A stretch of DNA of 64,000 nt from an uncultured Lachnospiraceae bacterium (GCA_947589315.1 CANPZE010000011.1:1-64000); one strand, 5' to 3'. Shown: positions 25,983-35,092, numbered from the stretch's first letter. Numbers and translations are program-made. Notes: generated from the sequence alone by a model not told the origin.

Positions 25983-26897
25983 ATGGCAGAAAAGAACGAA
26001 AGGATGCTGGATAAAGCTCTGGCGGAAGCAATGATCCGTAAGTCTTCCGAGTATTTGGATTTTAACCGGAATGTGCGAGAGTCTGCGAGAGTCTTAGAGG
26101 ATTCTCTGTCTGCATTTATTACGAAAGGCGGCGAAGATTTAAGTACCAATCGACTGCTGAATCAGACAAAGGACGTTATCGCACTGAGCAATAATCCGTT
26201 ACATACCTTCCATATGTTACAAAATATCCGTCACTACGATGATGCTACTTTTATCCATTGCCTGAATGTGGCGATTATCTGCCATTCTTTTGGGAAATGG
26301 CTGAAATTGCCTGGGAAGGACCTGGATGTCCTGACGCTGGCAGGGATTCTGCATGATGTGGGAAAAATGTGGATTCCAGAGGAGATTATTAAGAAGCCTG
26401 GCAGTCTTACCGATGAAGAGTATTCTGTGATCAAGATGCATCCTACAAGAGGCTATCACATCCTGGAGCCAATGCAGGTGGATGTACGGATCAAAAATGT
26501 AGCCCTCATGCATCATGAGAGAAAGGATGGCTCCGGATATCCTTCCGGGCTGCGGGGGGATGAAATTGACGAATTTGCCAGGATCGTTGCCATCATAGAC
26601 AATTACGATGCCATGACTTCAGCCAGGATATACAGGGGGGCGCTGTGTCCTTTTGAGGTGATCGAAGTGCTGGAGGAAGAAGGCGATACAAAGTTTGATA
26701 CAAAATATATGAGCGCTTTTCTTACCTGGGTGACAGAATCCTATGTGGGCAGCAATGTAATCCTGTCTGATGGAAGAAAAGGGCGGATCATCCGCAACAA
26801 TAGCTGCAAGTCGCTGCCTGTAGTGGAGACAGAGGATGGGGAGGTTGATCTGTCCAAAGAAAAGGATCTGCTGATAAAAAGTATTCCAGACTGTTAA
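25983..26897 (+). CDS. HD-GYP domain protein (probable cyclic di-GMP phosphodiesterase)
   Basis: 304 residues. The HD-GYP core is intact: HCLNVAIICHSFGKWL, the metal-binding LAGILHDVGKMWIPEEII, KMHPTRGYHIL, the HHERKDGSGYPSGL signature and IDNYDAMTSARIY. The N-terminal roughly 90 residues are helical with no recognised sensor; no membrane segment. The family hydrolyses c-di-GMP (or other cyclic dinucleotides). The C-terminal roughly 60 residues (SDGRKGRIIRNNSCKSLPVV) look like a small beta domain. Start ATG 25983 has GAGGGA upstream. An esterase gene follows after 22 bases. Confidence 0.9.
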   Translation: MAEKNERMLDKALAEAMIRKSSEYLDFNRNVRESARVLEDSLSAFITKGGEDLSTNRLLNQTKDVIALSNNPLHTFHMLQNIRHYDDATFIHCLNVAIICHSFGKWLKLPGKDLDVLTLAGILHDVGKMWIPEEIIKKPGSLTDEEYSVIKMHPTRGYHILEPMQVDVRIKNVALMHHERKDGSGYPSGLRGDEIDEFARIVAIIDNYDAMTSARIYRGALCPFEVIEVLEEEGDTKFDTKYMSAFLTWVTESYVGSNVILSDGRKGRIIRNNSCKSLPVVETEDGEVDLSKEKDLLIKSIPDC

Positions 26898-26919
26898 GGC
26901 TGCAGAAAGGAGTTATTCG

Positions 26920-27993
26920 TTGAGATTTTGGGCTGAAGAGGATAAGGTTAAGGTGACCGGAAGGACGATATATCGGGATAATGTGCGTTATCTGGGTTAT
27001 TCTGCCAGTTCGGTGGCCTTTTGTTTTACCGGGAAAAAGGCTTCTGTCCGCTTACTGTCTGATACGAGGGGGCGTTCCCCGGAGAGCCATGCATGGGTGG
27101 CCGTATACCTAAATACAGATCCAGAGCCGATCCGGCGCCTGGAACTGACCCGGGAGCATCAGACCTTTGTAATTTATGAAGGAGAAGAGGAAGCTACGGT
27201 AACTCTTACGATAATGAAATATTCAGAACCAGAATATGGAATCTGCGGGATTGAAGAATTAGAGATCGACAGCGACTGTCTTCTTCCTCCGCCGGAGAAA
27301 AAGGAACGGAAGCTCCAGATCATAGGAGATTCTATAACTTGTGGTTATGGCATTGAAGGGTCTGTGGAGGTGTTGGAATTCACCACGGCGCAGGAGAATC
27401 CTGCAAAAGCGTATTCTGTCCTGGCAGCAAAGGCGTTGGATGCAGACCTGGAGATTGTAGCGTGGAATGGAAAAGGCGTGGTATCCGCCTATATTGGCGA
27501 AGATGTTCAGGAACCCGACCAAAGCTGGCTGGTTCCCATGTTATATCAATATACCGATGCGGGATGTAGCAGGGAATATTTCCGGGAGCCGGAAGAGCAA
27601 TGGGAAAAATGGGATTTTCAGCGTTTTGTGCCGGATCTGGTCATCGTATTTCTGGGAACTAACGATGCCAGCTATACCAGACAGATCCCTGAACGGAACA
27701 GAGAATTCTGCGATGCCTACCAGGAGCTTCTCAGCCGCATTCAGGACAATTATCCAAAGGCTGCTATTCTCTGTATGCTGGGGACGATGGATCAAAGATT
27801 ATGTTCTACTGTAGAACAGGCAGTGGGAGAGTTCTCAAAGAAAAAGCCGGAGGCAAGGATATCCTACCTCCATCTGCCATTGCAGGCAGACGAGGATGGA
27901 TTGGGAACTTTCTGGCACCCTACGCCTGCTACGCATCAAAAGGTAGCAGAGCTTGTAACTGCACGTGCCAGAGAGATGATGAATTGGGATTAA
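26920..27993 (+). CDS. SGNH/GDSL hydrolase, carbohydrate esterase family 2-like
   Basis: 357 residues from a TTG start with AAAGGAG at 7-base spacing. An N-terminal jelly-roll domain (about 1-125) precedes an SGNH hydrolase domain: GDSITCGYG (catalytic Ser), GKGVVSAYIG, FLGTNDASYT (oxyanion Asn) and FWHPTPATHQKVAEL (catalytic His). This two-domain plan matches CE2 acetyl-xylan esterases, which remove acetyl groups from plant polysaccharides. There is no signal peptide, so it probably acts inside the cell on imported acetylated oligosaccharides. The stop overlaps the convergent murA stop by 4 bases. Confidence 0.88.
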   Translation: MRFWAEEDKVKVTGRTIYRDNVRYLGYSASSVAFCFTGKKASVRLLSDTRGRSPESHAWVAVYLNTDPEPIRRLELTREHQTFVIYEGEEEATVTLTIMKYSEPEYGICGIEELEIDSDCLLPPPEKKERKLQIIGDSITCGYGIEGSVEVLEFTTAQENPAKAYSVLAAKALDADLEIVAWNGKGVVSAYIGEDVQEPDQSWLVPMLYQYTDAGCSREYFREPEEQWEKWDFQRFVPDLVIVFLGTNDASYTRQIPERNREFCDAYQELLSRIQDNYPKAAILCMLGTMDQRLCSTVEQAVGEFSKKKPEARISYLHLPLQADEDGLGTFWHPTPATHQKVAELVTARAREMMNWD

Positions 27994-29291
27994 CCGATCT
28001 TTAATTTAAATTTTTGTAATTCTTTTTCATTATCTACTGGGATTTTGGCCATCCTGGCACCCAGCCCGGCCATTTTTGTTTCAAAATTTTCATACCCTCG
28101 TTCGATATATTCGATAGAGTCCACAGTAGTATATCCATCTGCAACCATAGCCGCTACTACAAGGGCGGCGCCGGCGCGAAGGTCTGGAGCGGAAATGGCG
28201 GCGCCGGTAAATCCGGCTACGCCTTCTATGATCGCTACATTTCCTTCTACCTTAATATTAGCTCCCATACGCGCCAATTCATCTACATAGCGGAAGCGGT
28301 TTTCAAAGATGCTCTCCGTAACCGTACTGGTACCTTCTGATAAAGCCAGGAGAGTAGCGATCTGAGGCTGCATATCCGTGGGGAAGCCAGGATAGGGAAG
28401 GGTCTTGATCTGCGTATGGCCCAGACGTCCTGTTGCGCATACCCGGACAGCATCGTCAAATTCTTCTACAGTAGCCCCAATTTCAATTAATTTAACAGAA
28501 ATTGCCTCTAAATGCTTGGGGATCACGTTGTTGATCAGTACATTCCCTCTGGTGGCTGCCGCGGCGATCATAAAAGTACCTGCTTCAATCTGGTCGGGAA
28601 TGATCGCATATTCGCTGCCATGGAGGGTAGAAACCCCATTGATACGGATTTTATCGGTACCGGCGCCTTTGATGTCCGCCCCCATGCTGTTCAAAAAGTT
28701 GGCAACGTCTACGATATGAGGCTCTTTAGCCGCATTCTCGATAACGGTACGCCCTTCAGCCATACAGGAGGCCAGCATGATATTGATCGTAGCGCCCACA
28801 GAAACCATATCCAGATAAATATGGTTGCCGGTGAGCTGGTCCGAATACGTATCGATCATTCCGTATTCAATATTGACAGTAGCGCCCAGCGCCCGAAAGC
28901 CTTTGATATGCTGGTCAATAGGGCGGCTTCCGATGTCGCAGCCGCCGGGCAGCGCTACCGTTGCTTTTTTATATTTTCCCAGAAGCGCACCCAGCAGATA
29001 GTAGGATGCGCGTATCTTGCGGATCGAATCGTAATCAATGGTCAGGTCGGTGATCGTACTGCCATTGATCTGTACAGAATGAGGCCCCAGACGCTTTACG
29101 GTAGCACCGATGCTTTCAATGGCAGAAAGCATTACATTAATATCGCGCACATCGGGAAGGTTATCAATCGTCACAGTGTCATCTGTCATAATGGCCGCCG
29201 CCAGGATTCCCAAAGCAGCGTTCTTGGCACCACTGATCGTTACTTCACCATGAAGGGGCTCCCCCCCTTTTATTATATATTGATATTCCAT
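27990..29291 (-). CDS. murA: UDP-N-acetylglucosamine 1-carboxyvinyltransferase
   Basis: 433 residues. First committed step of peptidoglycan synthesis: transfers enolpyruvate from PEP to UDP-GlcNAc. KGGEPLHGEVTISGAKNAAL is the EPSP-synthase-like N-terminus, and LPGGCDIGSRPID holds the active-site cysteine that fosfomycin alkylates. TLPYPGFPTDMQPQ is the other conserved block. GAGG precedes ATG 29291. It stands alone between an esterase and an OLD-family nuclease, so may be one of two murA paralogues typical of Firmicutes. Confidence 0.96.
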   Translation of the reverse strand: MEYQYIIKGGEPLHGEVTISGAKNAALGILAAAIMTDDTVTIDNLPDVRDINVMLSAIESIGATVKRLGPHSVQINGSTITDLTIDYDSIRKIRASYYLLGALLGKYKKATVALPGGCDIGSRPIDQHIKGFRALGATVNIEYGMIDTYSDQLTGNHIYLDMVSVGATINIMLASCMAEGRTVIENAAKEPHIVDVANFLNSMGADIKGAGTDKIRINGVSTLHGSEYAIIPDQIEAGTFMIAAAATRGNVLINNVIPKHLEAISVKLIEIGATVEEFDDAVRVCATGRLGHTQIKTLPYPGFPTDMQPQIATLLALSEGTSTVTESIFENRFRYVDELARMGANIKVEGNVAIIEGVAGFTGAAISAPDLRAGAALVVAAMVADGYTTVDSIEYIERGYENFETKMAGLGARMAKIPVDNEKELQKFKLKIG

Positions 29292-29391
29292 ATCACACCT
29301 CATCAAATCAAAGTCTTTATAATCATCTATATCAAGTATCATCTATTATCCAATACAGTCAAATGTATACCCGCAAGCATACATAAATATC

Positions 29392-29419
29392 ATTATAACT
29401 GATTCGCCGGTTCTGTCAA
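29392..29419 (-). promoter_or_regulatory. Consensus promoter of murA
   Basis: On the minus strand TTGACA (29419-29414) and TATAAT (29397-29392) are separated by 16 bases; both hexamers are perfect. The -35 overlaps the last codons and stop of the upstream OLD-family gene, giving a leader of about 95 bases before the murA ATG. Confidence 0.8.
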
Positions 29420-31281
29420 CTCTGTTTCCTGCGATTTTCAAAATATACAAAGGAATCAATAGCATCAAAAATATCCTGGAAGGTTTCCCTGGGCGCCGCA
29501 TCAATATATTTTCGCAAAATCTCCTGTTCGGCCTCGCCATGGTATCTTCCATAAAAAATATCAAACAGATTGTGCCCCCGCACATATATTTTGATCAGCT
29601 CTATATTATCCTTTACGTCCTGCCTGGTACGGATGCGGATATTGTTATTGCGCATCATCCGTTTGGCGCTGGGCAGCTTATACAGATAATCCTTAAACTT
29701 TTTATATAAAATATTGTAAAACTCTTCCTCATTCCGGACTACTCCGATCTTGGCCATCACCCTGGGATCGAGAAAATAGTTTTCAAAGGAATAATATTTT
29801 AATATCAGTACGTTTTTGGGTTCTACCTTAGGAAGGTTCCCCACATCCTCCTTTGCCCGCTGTTCATAATAGTTGCACAGCTGCTTTGTCAGATGGCGGG
29901 GATTCTTGCCATCGCTGTCCCGTATCATCAAAAACTGGTCTTTCAGATACAGCTTATTAATATATTTCAGATTGGCATACGTTTTAATGTTGGTGCAGCT
30001 GTTCGTAGGGATAATAGTAATGCGCTGCAGCTTTCCGTCTTCATCGTATATTTCAGAATAATATTTTTCCAGCAGCATGGGCAGCCGGTTGCTGTCCTGC
30101 TTTCCTTCTACAATAAAGACAAAGCTTACATTCATCAGGTCATTGGCTGTATATCCCAGGTCATCCAAAATCTTGTCTACATTAGTATCCGGACGGACAA
30201 TGGTATAGTAATCCTGGTCCAGGACCACTTCTTTAATCTGACGGGAAGAAAAATTAAAAATCAGATTAGGGGAGTGGGTTGTAAAAATAACCTGATTCTT
30301 TTTTGACAGCCGGTAGAGGATCTCGCTGGCCATTTTCTGCAGCTGCGGATGGAGGTAGATTTCCGGATCCTCCATAATAATAATACAGGGCAGGGTGTCT
30401 TTTTCATCGATATATGCTTCCAGCAGGGAAAGGGCATAGATACTTTTAATTCCTTCGCTGAGCATATTAATGGAGCCCACCGAGCCATCCCGGTCCTTGT
30501 TGTACACCTGAGTGTCGATGTGCAGCAGGTTATCCATGTCAAAATCCATAACGTAACGGATATCCTGGGAGGGGCTTCCGTTTCTGTGAAAGTAATGGTT
30601 TACCTTTTCTGCAAACTGGGTTACGTTGGTATGGAAAAGCTTATATTGCAAAAGCCGCGCCGTTTCAAAAAGCGTCAGCTCCTCCGGCGTTTTCTTGTTG
30701 ATCACGCCAATACATTGAAAACATCGGTTACATTTTTTGGCAGGATCAAAGGTGCATTGGTTTTCCTTTAACAATTGAAAGGAGTCCTTATCATAAAAAC
30801 TAAACACATCGTTTTGCAGAGCTTCCAGATTCCTGGTCTGGTCGATATGATATATCCGGGGGAAGATCTCCGGGATATAGGGATTATCCTTCTGGTGCCC
30901 ATCGTTGTATCTTATTTCCAGGCTGGGATTCACATGGCAGGTAAAAGAAATTTCGTTGTTTTGATAAGAGGGAAGACGGTTTAGAAATTCTTCCTCCCAT
31001 TTATTATAATCCCGCTGTCTGCTCACTTTTCCTTTTTTGTGGTAATAAATCAGATCCTCTGGCGTAAACTGAATAGAGAGAGTAATCTTAATGCTTTTAT
31101 GGGGATCCAAAAATTCCTTTAGGCGGATGGGGTGTTTCCCCATAGCAAGCAGTATGGCATCCACCGCTGCTGTCTTTCCGGTGTTATTCTTGCCAACCAG
31201 GATCATAGCATTCTCTACATTTTCGATTTCCAGTTCCCGTATTGATTTGAAATTCTCAATCTTCAGATAACTGATCTTCAT
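29416..31281 (-). CDS. OLD-family ATP-dependent endonuclease (ABC-type ATPase plus TOPRIM)
   Basis: 621 residues. N-terminal SMC/RecF-like ATPase: LKIENFKSIRELEIENVENA and Walker A VGKNNTGKTAAVDAIL, with Walker B IIIMEDPEIYLHPQLQ and the switch TTHSPNL. A C-terminal TOPRIM domain follows (FVFIVEGKQDSNRLP, later IRDSDGKNP). An inserted cysteine cluster near residue 180 (CTFDPAKKCNRCFQCIG) may bind zinc. OLD proteins are nucleases used in phage interference and repair; without a neighbouring UvrD-like helicase gene this is a stand-alone class rather than Gabija. GGGAGG precedes the ATG. Confidence 0.82.
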   Translation of the reverse strand: MKISYLKIENFKSIRELEIENVENAMILVGKNNTGKTAAVDAILLAMGKHPIRLKEFLDPHKSIKITLSIQFTPEDLIYYHKKGKVSRQRDYNKWEEEFLNRLPSYQNNEISFTCHVNPSLEIRYNDGHQKDNPYIPEIFPRIYHIDQTRNLEALQNDVFSFYDKDSFQLLKENQCTFDPAKKCNRCFQCIGVINKKTPEELTLFETARLLQYKLFHTNVTQFAEKVNHYFHRNGSPSQDIRYVMDFDMDNLLHIDTQVYNKDRDGSVGSINMLSEGIKSIYALSLLEAYIDEKDTLPCIIIMEDPEIYLHPQLQKMASEILYRLSKKNQVIFTTHSPNLIFNFSSRQIKEVVLDQDYYTIVRPDTNVDKILDDLGYTANDLMNVSFVFIVEGKQDSNRLPMLLEKYYSEIYDEDGKLQRITIIPTNSCTNIKTYANLKYINKLYLKDQFLMIRDSDGKNPRHLTKQLCNYYEQRAKEDVGNLPKVEPKNVLILKYYSFENYFLDPRVMAKIGVVRNEEEFYNILYKKFKDYLYKLPSAKRMMRNNNIRIRTRQDVKDNIELIKIYVRGHNLFDIFYGRYHGEAEQEILRKYIDAAPRETFQDIFDAIDSFVYFENRRKQS

Positions 31282-31332
31282 AAAATCCTCCCTCTTTATC
31301 CCATTGTATGAATCAGCGGTAAAAACGTGTCT

Positions 31333-31935
31333 CTATCCTTTTTTTCCGTAACGGCGTCTTTTCTTTTGATGATCCTTCTTGCGGACGGAATAGCCGAAAT
31401 GGCCCAGTTCCCGTCCCAGGTCAAAGTATGAACCATGGGAATAGGCGATCAGATGGGAATCGTTCAGATGAAAGGTGTTCTTTTCATCCATATAGGATTC
31501 TTCCACATGGACGGCGCTCACCCTGGCCAAGAACATATGATGGGAACCCAGCTCCAGGACCTGCGTCACTTTACATTCTATATTCACCGGAGATTCACCG
31601 ATCATCGGACATTTAACAGTGTCTGCCCGTTCCGGCGTGAGGCGGCAGTCTTTCCATTTGTTCTGAGTCCGTCCAGAGCGGACGCCGCAATAGTCCGCAA
31701 TACGGGCCAGCCGGCGGGTTGTGAGATTTATCACAAATTCTTTGGATTCCCGGAGAAGCGGATAGGAGTGGCGTTCCGGACGCACGGAAATATAAACCAT
31801 GGGGGGATTGGTGCAGACTGTGCCGACCCATGCTACGGTTAATATGTTAGAAACGCCGTCAATATCTCCGCAGCTTACCATGACAGCCGGAAGGGGATAT
31901 AACATATTGCCGGGTTTAAAATTAACTTTTGACAT
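31333..31935 (-). CDS. Flavin reductase-like FMN-binding protein
   Basis: 200 residues. The split-barrel flavoprotein family is shown by NMLYPLPAVMVSCGDIDG, TVAWVGTVCTNPPMVYISVRP, RHSYPLLRESKEFVINL and the C-terminal LARVSAVHVEESYMDE. It probably binds FMN and takes part in small-molecule reduction; the substrate is unknown. The tail is strongly basic (KKDHQKKRRRYGKKG). GGAGA precedes ATG 31935, within the start region of a single-gene transcript. Confidence 0.88.
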   Translation of the reverse strand: MSKVNFKPGNMLYPLPAVMVSCGDIDGVSNILTVAWVGTVCTNPPMVYISVRPERHSYPLLRESKEFVINLTTRRLARIADYCGVRSGRTQNKWKDCRLTPERADTVKCPMIGESPVNIECKVTQVLELGSHHMFLARVSAVHVEESYMDEKNTFHLNDSHLIAYSHGSYFDLGRELGHFGYSVRKKDHQKKRRRYGKKG

Positions 31936-31975
31936 AGAAATCTCCGTTTCATAATTGTTAAGTAGTATTGTCAGA

Positions 31976-32004
31976 ATTATAGCATGATTTGTCAGGGGAT
32001 TCAA
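31976..32004 (-). promoter_or_regulatory. Promoter of the flavin reductase gene
   Basis: Minus strand TTGAAT (32004-31999), 17-base spacer, TATAAT (31981-31976), with a TGC extended -10. It lies 40 bases upstream of the ATG. Confidence 0.7.
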
Positions 32005-32141
32005 CGGAAACAGGCAGGCTGAAGTATTTTTTAACCTACGTCTACACAAAAATGAAAATCTATGATATATTTGTAGTAAGAGTTTATTTGCGCTTTGCAA
32101 ACGAGGATAAAATATATGTAAAAGAAAGGAAGGGAGTAGAT

Positions 32142-32483
32142 ATGGGGAAATATCTGGAGTTTGAATCTATGTCGGAAGGGCTGGAAAGTAAGATCAGGCA
32201 GGATCTGAAATACAAAACCGGGAATTTTATATGGAAAATAAAGTTCAATGTCCCTTTAGATCCTAAGACTGTCAACAATATGAACCTATATGTGACCTCA
32301 TTGAACCTTTCTCCTCTGAAGACCGTGATTCGTTACAACTCTCTGGAGAATGAGATTGAGGTTGAGCCCTTGGAGCCGTATGCTAAAAATGAATCTTACA
32401 TTCTCAATATTACTACGAATGTAAAGTCCCTCAACGGCAAGCCGCTGAAACAGCCGCTGCAGGTTCAGTTCAAGATCGACTGA
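32142..32483 (+). CDS. Small Ig-like (SbsA/Big_5-type) domain protein
   Basis: 113 residues. After about 25 residues comes one bacterial Ig-like module: IKFNVPLDPKTVNNMNLYV, then IEVEPLEPYAKNESYIL and VKSLNGKPLKQPLQVQF, the strand pattern of SbsA-type Ig domains. No signal peptide or membrane segment, so its place in the cell is unclear. GGGAGTAGAT precedes ATG 32142. It converges on the FN3 protein gene with a terminator between. Confidence 0.7.
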   Translation: MGKYLEFESMSEGLESKIRQDLKYKTGNFIWKIKFNVPLDPKTVNNMNLYVTSLNLSPLKTVIRYNSLENEIEVEPLEPYAKNESYILNITTNVKSLNGKPLKQPLQVQFKID

Positions 32484-32536
32484 CGGCCCCATATAGCTAA
32501 CAGCTGCCAACAGTTATTAAATACAGATACATATAA

Positions 32537-32563
32537 AGCCCTGGCTGCTGCCAGGGCTTTTTC
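32537..32563. terminator. Bidirectional intrinsic terminator
   Basis: AGCCCTGGC and GCCAGGGCT form a perfect 9-base stem around a 4-base loop. It has A-rich bases on the left and a T-run (32558-32562) on the right, so it serves both the Ig-like gene and, less strongly, the convergent FN3 gene. Confidence 0.85.
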
Positions 32564-32568
32564 ACAGA

Positions 32569-35001
32569 TCATTTTTTCTTTTTAGGAACCTTTAGAAGCT
32601 TCTTTAGCCGGAAGGCCAATACCCGGTCGATATGGTCAATTGACTGGGGAGATACGGCAGACTCAAAATTTACAAATAAATAGCTGCCGTTGATATCAAT
32701 CCCCTGGCTTAGGTAGGGCATGGAAATTACTTTTAGCTGGCCGCCCAGGGACATTTCACCGTCAGAACCGGACTTCTTAGGTTTATACACATCCAGCTGA
32801 TGGATATAGGAATAAGCTCTGGAGAGTATCATCCTGCCATCGGAATGGAAGGCGATGCCCTGTACGGCGCGGGGAATGGTCAGGTGGTTTACGCTGACCA
32901 GGGAAACATTTCCGGAATCATCTTCGCTGATGCGATAGCTGTAAAGCGATCCATTTTTGTTCGCCTGATAGCTGCCGGCCCAGATCAGGTCATTATAATA
33001 CGTAGCGAAGGATGCTTTCACCTTCAGCTTACAGCTTCTGGCAAAGGGGAGCTCTACGTAATCTGCCTTTTCTTTAGCCGCTTTGTCGATGGAAGAATAG
33101 GGGATGCTGCATAGCTTAGCGGCATAGGACACCCAGACATCCGAACCATCATAGCACATACCGCCGGCATGAGTCTGATTCTCTAATACAACTACAGTCT
33201 TTAATTTTTTCGTAGATTTGCTGAGGACATAGATTACAGAATTCTCCTCTTTATCCCGGTCATAAGCAGAGATCAGCATATATTTCCCGGCAAAACACAT
33301 GGCCTGGGGACACATATTTGTGCAGGGGAAGCCTGCTACATTTGTAGAGGTCAGGCCTGGAATGATATAGGATTTGGCATAATTAGCAGCCTTAGTGGCA
33401 GCAGCCTGTTTCCATGCGGCAGATTTCTTTACCTTTGCCTTTGTTTTATACAAATAGGCGGCTGTCGTAGTTTTTTTGGTGGGGATGGGGGCTACCGTGA
33501 TAATCCCGGGTTCTTCACTGACAAAGGTCTGCTCCAGGGTATTACGGTAAGAGTATACCTTATAAAAGTATTCCGTACCTATCTCCAGCTCTTCATATAC
33601 AATGGAGGTATTAGCTTTGCCCTCCAGGGTATTGATCAGGGCAAAAGAACCATCTGCCTGTTGCTGATATACCTGATAGCCTGCGGCGCCGGTAACGGCA
33701 GGCCAGGAGAGGCGGAGCTTGCCATAGCCGGCCTTGGCCTTCACCGCCGGGCAAGCCGGCAGAGAAGAAGTTTTGACCACATTGGAATAGTCGCCTACAT
33801 GGGCTTCCGTATCGGCATAGGCCCGGACCTTATAGCGATAATTTTTACCGGATGCCACCGTGTTATCTGTGTAAGTAACTTCCGTAGTACTGCCGATCAG
33901 AACAAACGCATCTGCATCAGGGTCTTTCCGGTAGATCAGATAGCCGGTTGCCGTATTTTGGACGTCCCATGCCAGGGAAATAGACTTGGAGCCATTGCCG
34001 GTAACAATAAGATTGGTCACGCCCAGAGGATTTGTTACGCAGCGCAGAGGCTCAGAGTAAGGTCCTGCAATCTGTTTTTGTTCCGAGTAGGCTACCACCA
34101 TATAAGAATATACGGTACCGGGAGTCAGGTTGATATCGGAGAAGGAGGTAGCGGCAGTCGTTGTATAAAATACATATTCTCCATCATTGATAGAACGATA
34201 TATATAATAACTTTGCGCATTCGTAACAGGATTCCAGGAAATATCAATCTGGCTGGTATTGGAGGAAAGGACCTGGAGGCCTGTTACCTGAGGAGGGCAG
34301 GTGCTGACAGAAAGATCATCTGAAAATTCTCCTGCATAATCCGGGGACAGGCAGTAACCGCGCACCCGGACCACATAATCCTGAAGAACCTCCAGGCCTT
34401 CCAGATTAAAGGAGGCGGCAGCCGTTTCACCGGCATAAATAAAGTCAGGGTCAGAAGCTTTCTTATAATAGATCTGATAGACAGCATCACCCTGAGCGGC
34501 CCAGGTCAGACCGAGGCTTGCCGTGTCGCTTGTGGCGCCCCAGGAAGCAACAGCCAGATTCGTTACCTTCGGGACTGGGGTAAAGGCAGTAACTGCAGAA
34601 GAATATTCATTATAAATCCTGCTGCCGTCATCCTGGGTCTGGTATCCTCTTATCTGGTAAGTATAGATTGCGCCAGGAGTCAAATCGGGTATAATAATAG
34701 AGGGGGTGGCTGTCTCATAGGAAGAGCTTGTCCCATTGCGGGTCAATACAACCTCATAGCCGCTGGCGCCTTCCAATGGCGTCCAGGCGATATTCATACT
34801 CTGTCCGTCTGGGCAGGAATAGGAGGCGTCCCCTATTACGCCGGGAAGCCAGGTATTTTCCCCAAGAGATACCAGGCGGAGCAGGTTTGAAAAATCGGGC
34901 AATGCGGCCGCCTGTGCATAGGCAGTAAAGGGTGAAGCAAGAATCAGGCATAGGCAGCAGCTTACAATAATAAGAAACGATATATGCGGTTTTTTATTCA
35001 T
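32569..35001 (-). CDS. Secreted fibronectin type III repeat protein with C-terminal propeller-like region
   Basis: 810 residues. A signal peptide (SFLIIVSCCLCLILASPFTAYA, given in part) precedes about five FN3 modules (about 50-510), recognisable by repeated strands such as AWTPLEGASGYEVVLTRNG, SWNPVTNAQSYYIYRSI and SWPAVTGAAGYQVYQQ. The last 250 residues look like a blade-repeat region (MCFAGKYMLISAYDRDKEE, GGMCYDGSDVWVSYAAKLCS, GIAFHSDGRMILSRAYS). No sortase motif; the C-terminus is basic (LLKVPKKKK). Likely a surface or secreted adhesion or glycan-binding protein. It is divergent from the YesM-type kinase gene. Confidence 0.78.
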   Translation of the reverse strand: MNKKPHISFLIIVSCCLCLILASPFTAYAQAAALPDFSNLLRLVSLGENTWLPGVIGDASYSCPDGQSMNIAWTPLEGASGYEVVLTRNGTSSSYETATPSIIIPDLTPGAIYTYQIRGYQTQDDGSRIYNEYSSAVTAFTPVPKVTNLAVASWGATSDTASLGLTWAAQGDAVYQIYYKKASDPDFIYAGETAAASFNLEGLEVLQDYVVRVRGYCLSPDYAGEFSDDLSVSTCPPQVTGLQVLSSNTSQIDISWNPVTNAQSYYIYRSINDGEYVFYTTTAATSFSDINLTPGTVYSYMVVAYSEQKQIAGPYSEPLRCVTNPLGVTNLIVTGNGSKSISLAWDVQNTATGYLIYRKDPDADAFVLIGSTTEVTYTDNTVASGKNYRYKVRAYADTEAHVGDYSNVVKTSSLPACPAVKAKAGYGKLRLSWPAVTGAAGYQVYQQQADGSFALINTLEGKANTSIVYEELEIGTEYFYKVYSYRNTLEQTFVSEEPGIITVAPIPTKKTTTAAYLYKTKAKVKKSAAWKQAAATKAANYAKSYIIPGLTSTNVAGFPCTNMCPQAMCFAGKYMLISAYDRDKEENSVIYVLSKSTKKLKTVVVLENQTHAGGMCYDGSDVWVSYAAKLCSIPYSSIDKAAKEKADYVELPFARSCKLKVKASFATYYNDLIWAGSYQANKNGSLYSYRISEDDSGNVSLVSVNHLTIPRAVQGIAFHSDGRMILSRAYSYIHQLDVYKPKKSGSDGEMSLGGQLKVISMPYLSQGIDINGSYLFVNFESAVSPQSIDHIDRVLAFRLKKLLKVPKKKK

Positions 35002-35037
35002 AACAACAGATTCCCCCTTTGGCAAAATTTTCTAAAT

Positions 35038-35066
35038 ATTATAATACTATTGTTAGTTTGTGGCAA
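35038..35066 (-). promoter_or_regulatory. Promoter of the FN3 protein gene
   Basis: Minus strand TTGCCA (35066-35061), 17-base spacer, TATAAT (35043-35038); 36 bases before the chosen ATG at 35001. Confidence 0.7.
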
Positions 35067-35092
35067 GAATGTGGCAGAGTAAGAGGTGGTAT

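Noticed and set aside
28512-29402. 296-codon open frame on the plus strand opposite murA
   Set aside because: It lies fully antisense to a certain murA gene, has no family motif and no good ribosome site; a shadow frame.
29416-31281. Gabija defence system
   Set aside because: The OLD-type ATPase/TOPRIM gene is present but no adjacent UvrD-like helicase (GajB) gene exists; addA is 24 kb away and clearly belongs to AddAB.
33661-34323. 220-codon frame antisense to the FN3 repeats
   Set aside because: It arises from the repeated FN3 codons read in reverse; no start site or motif.
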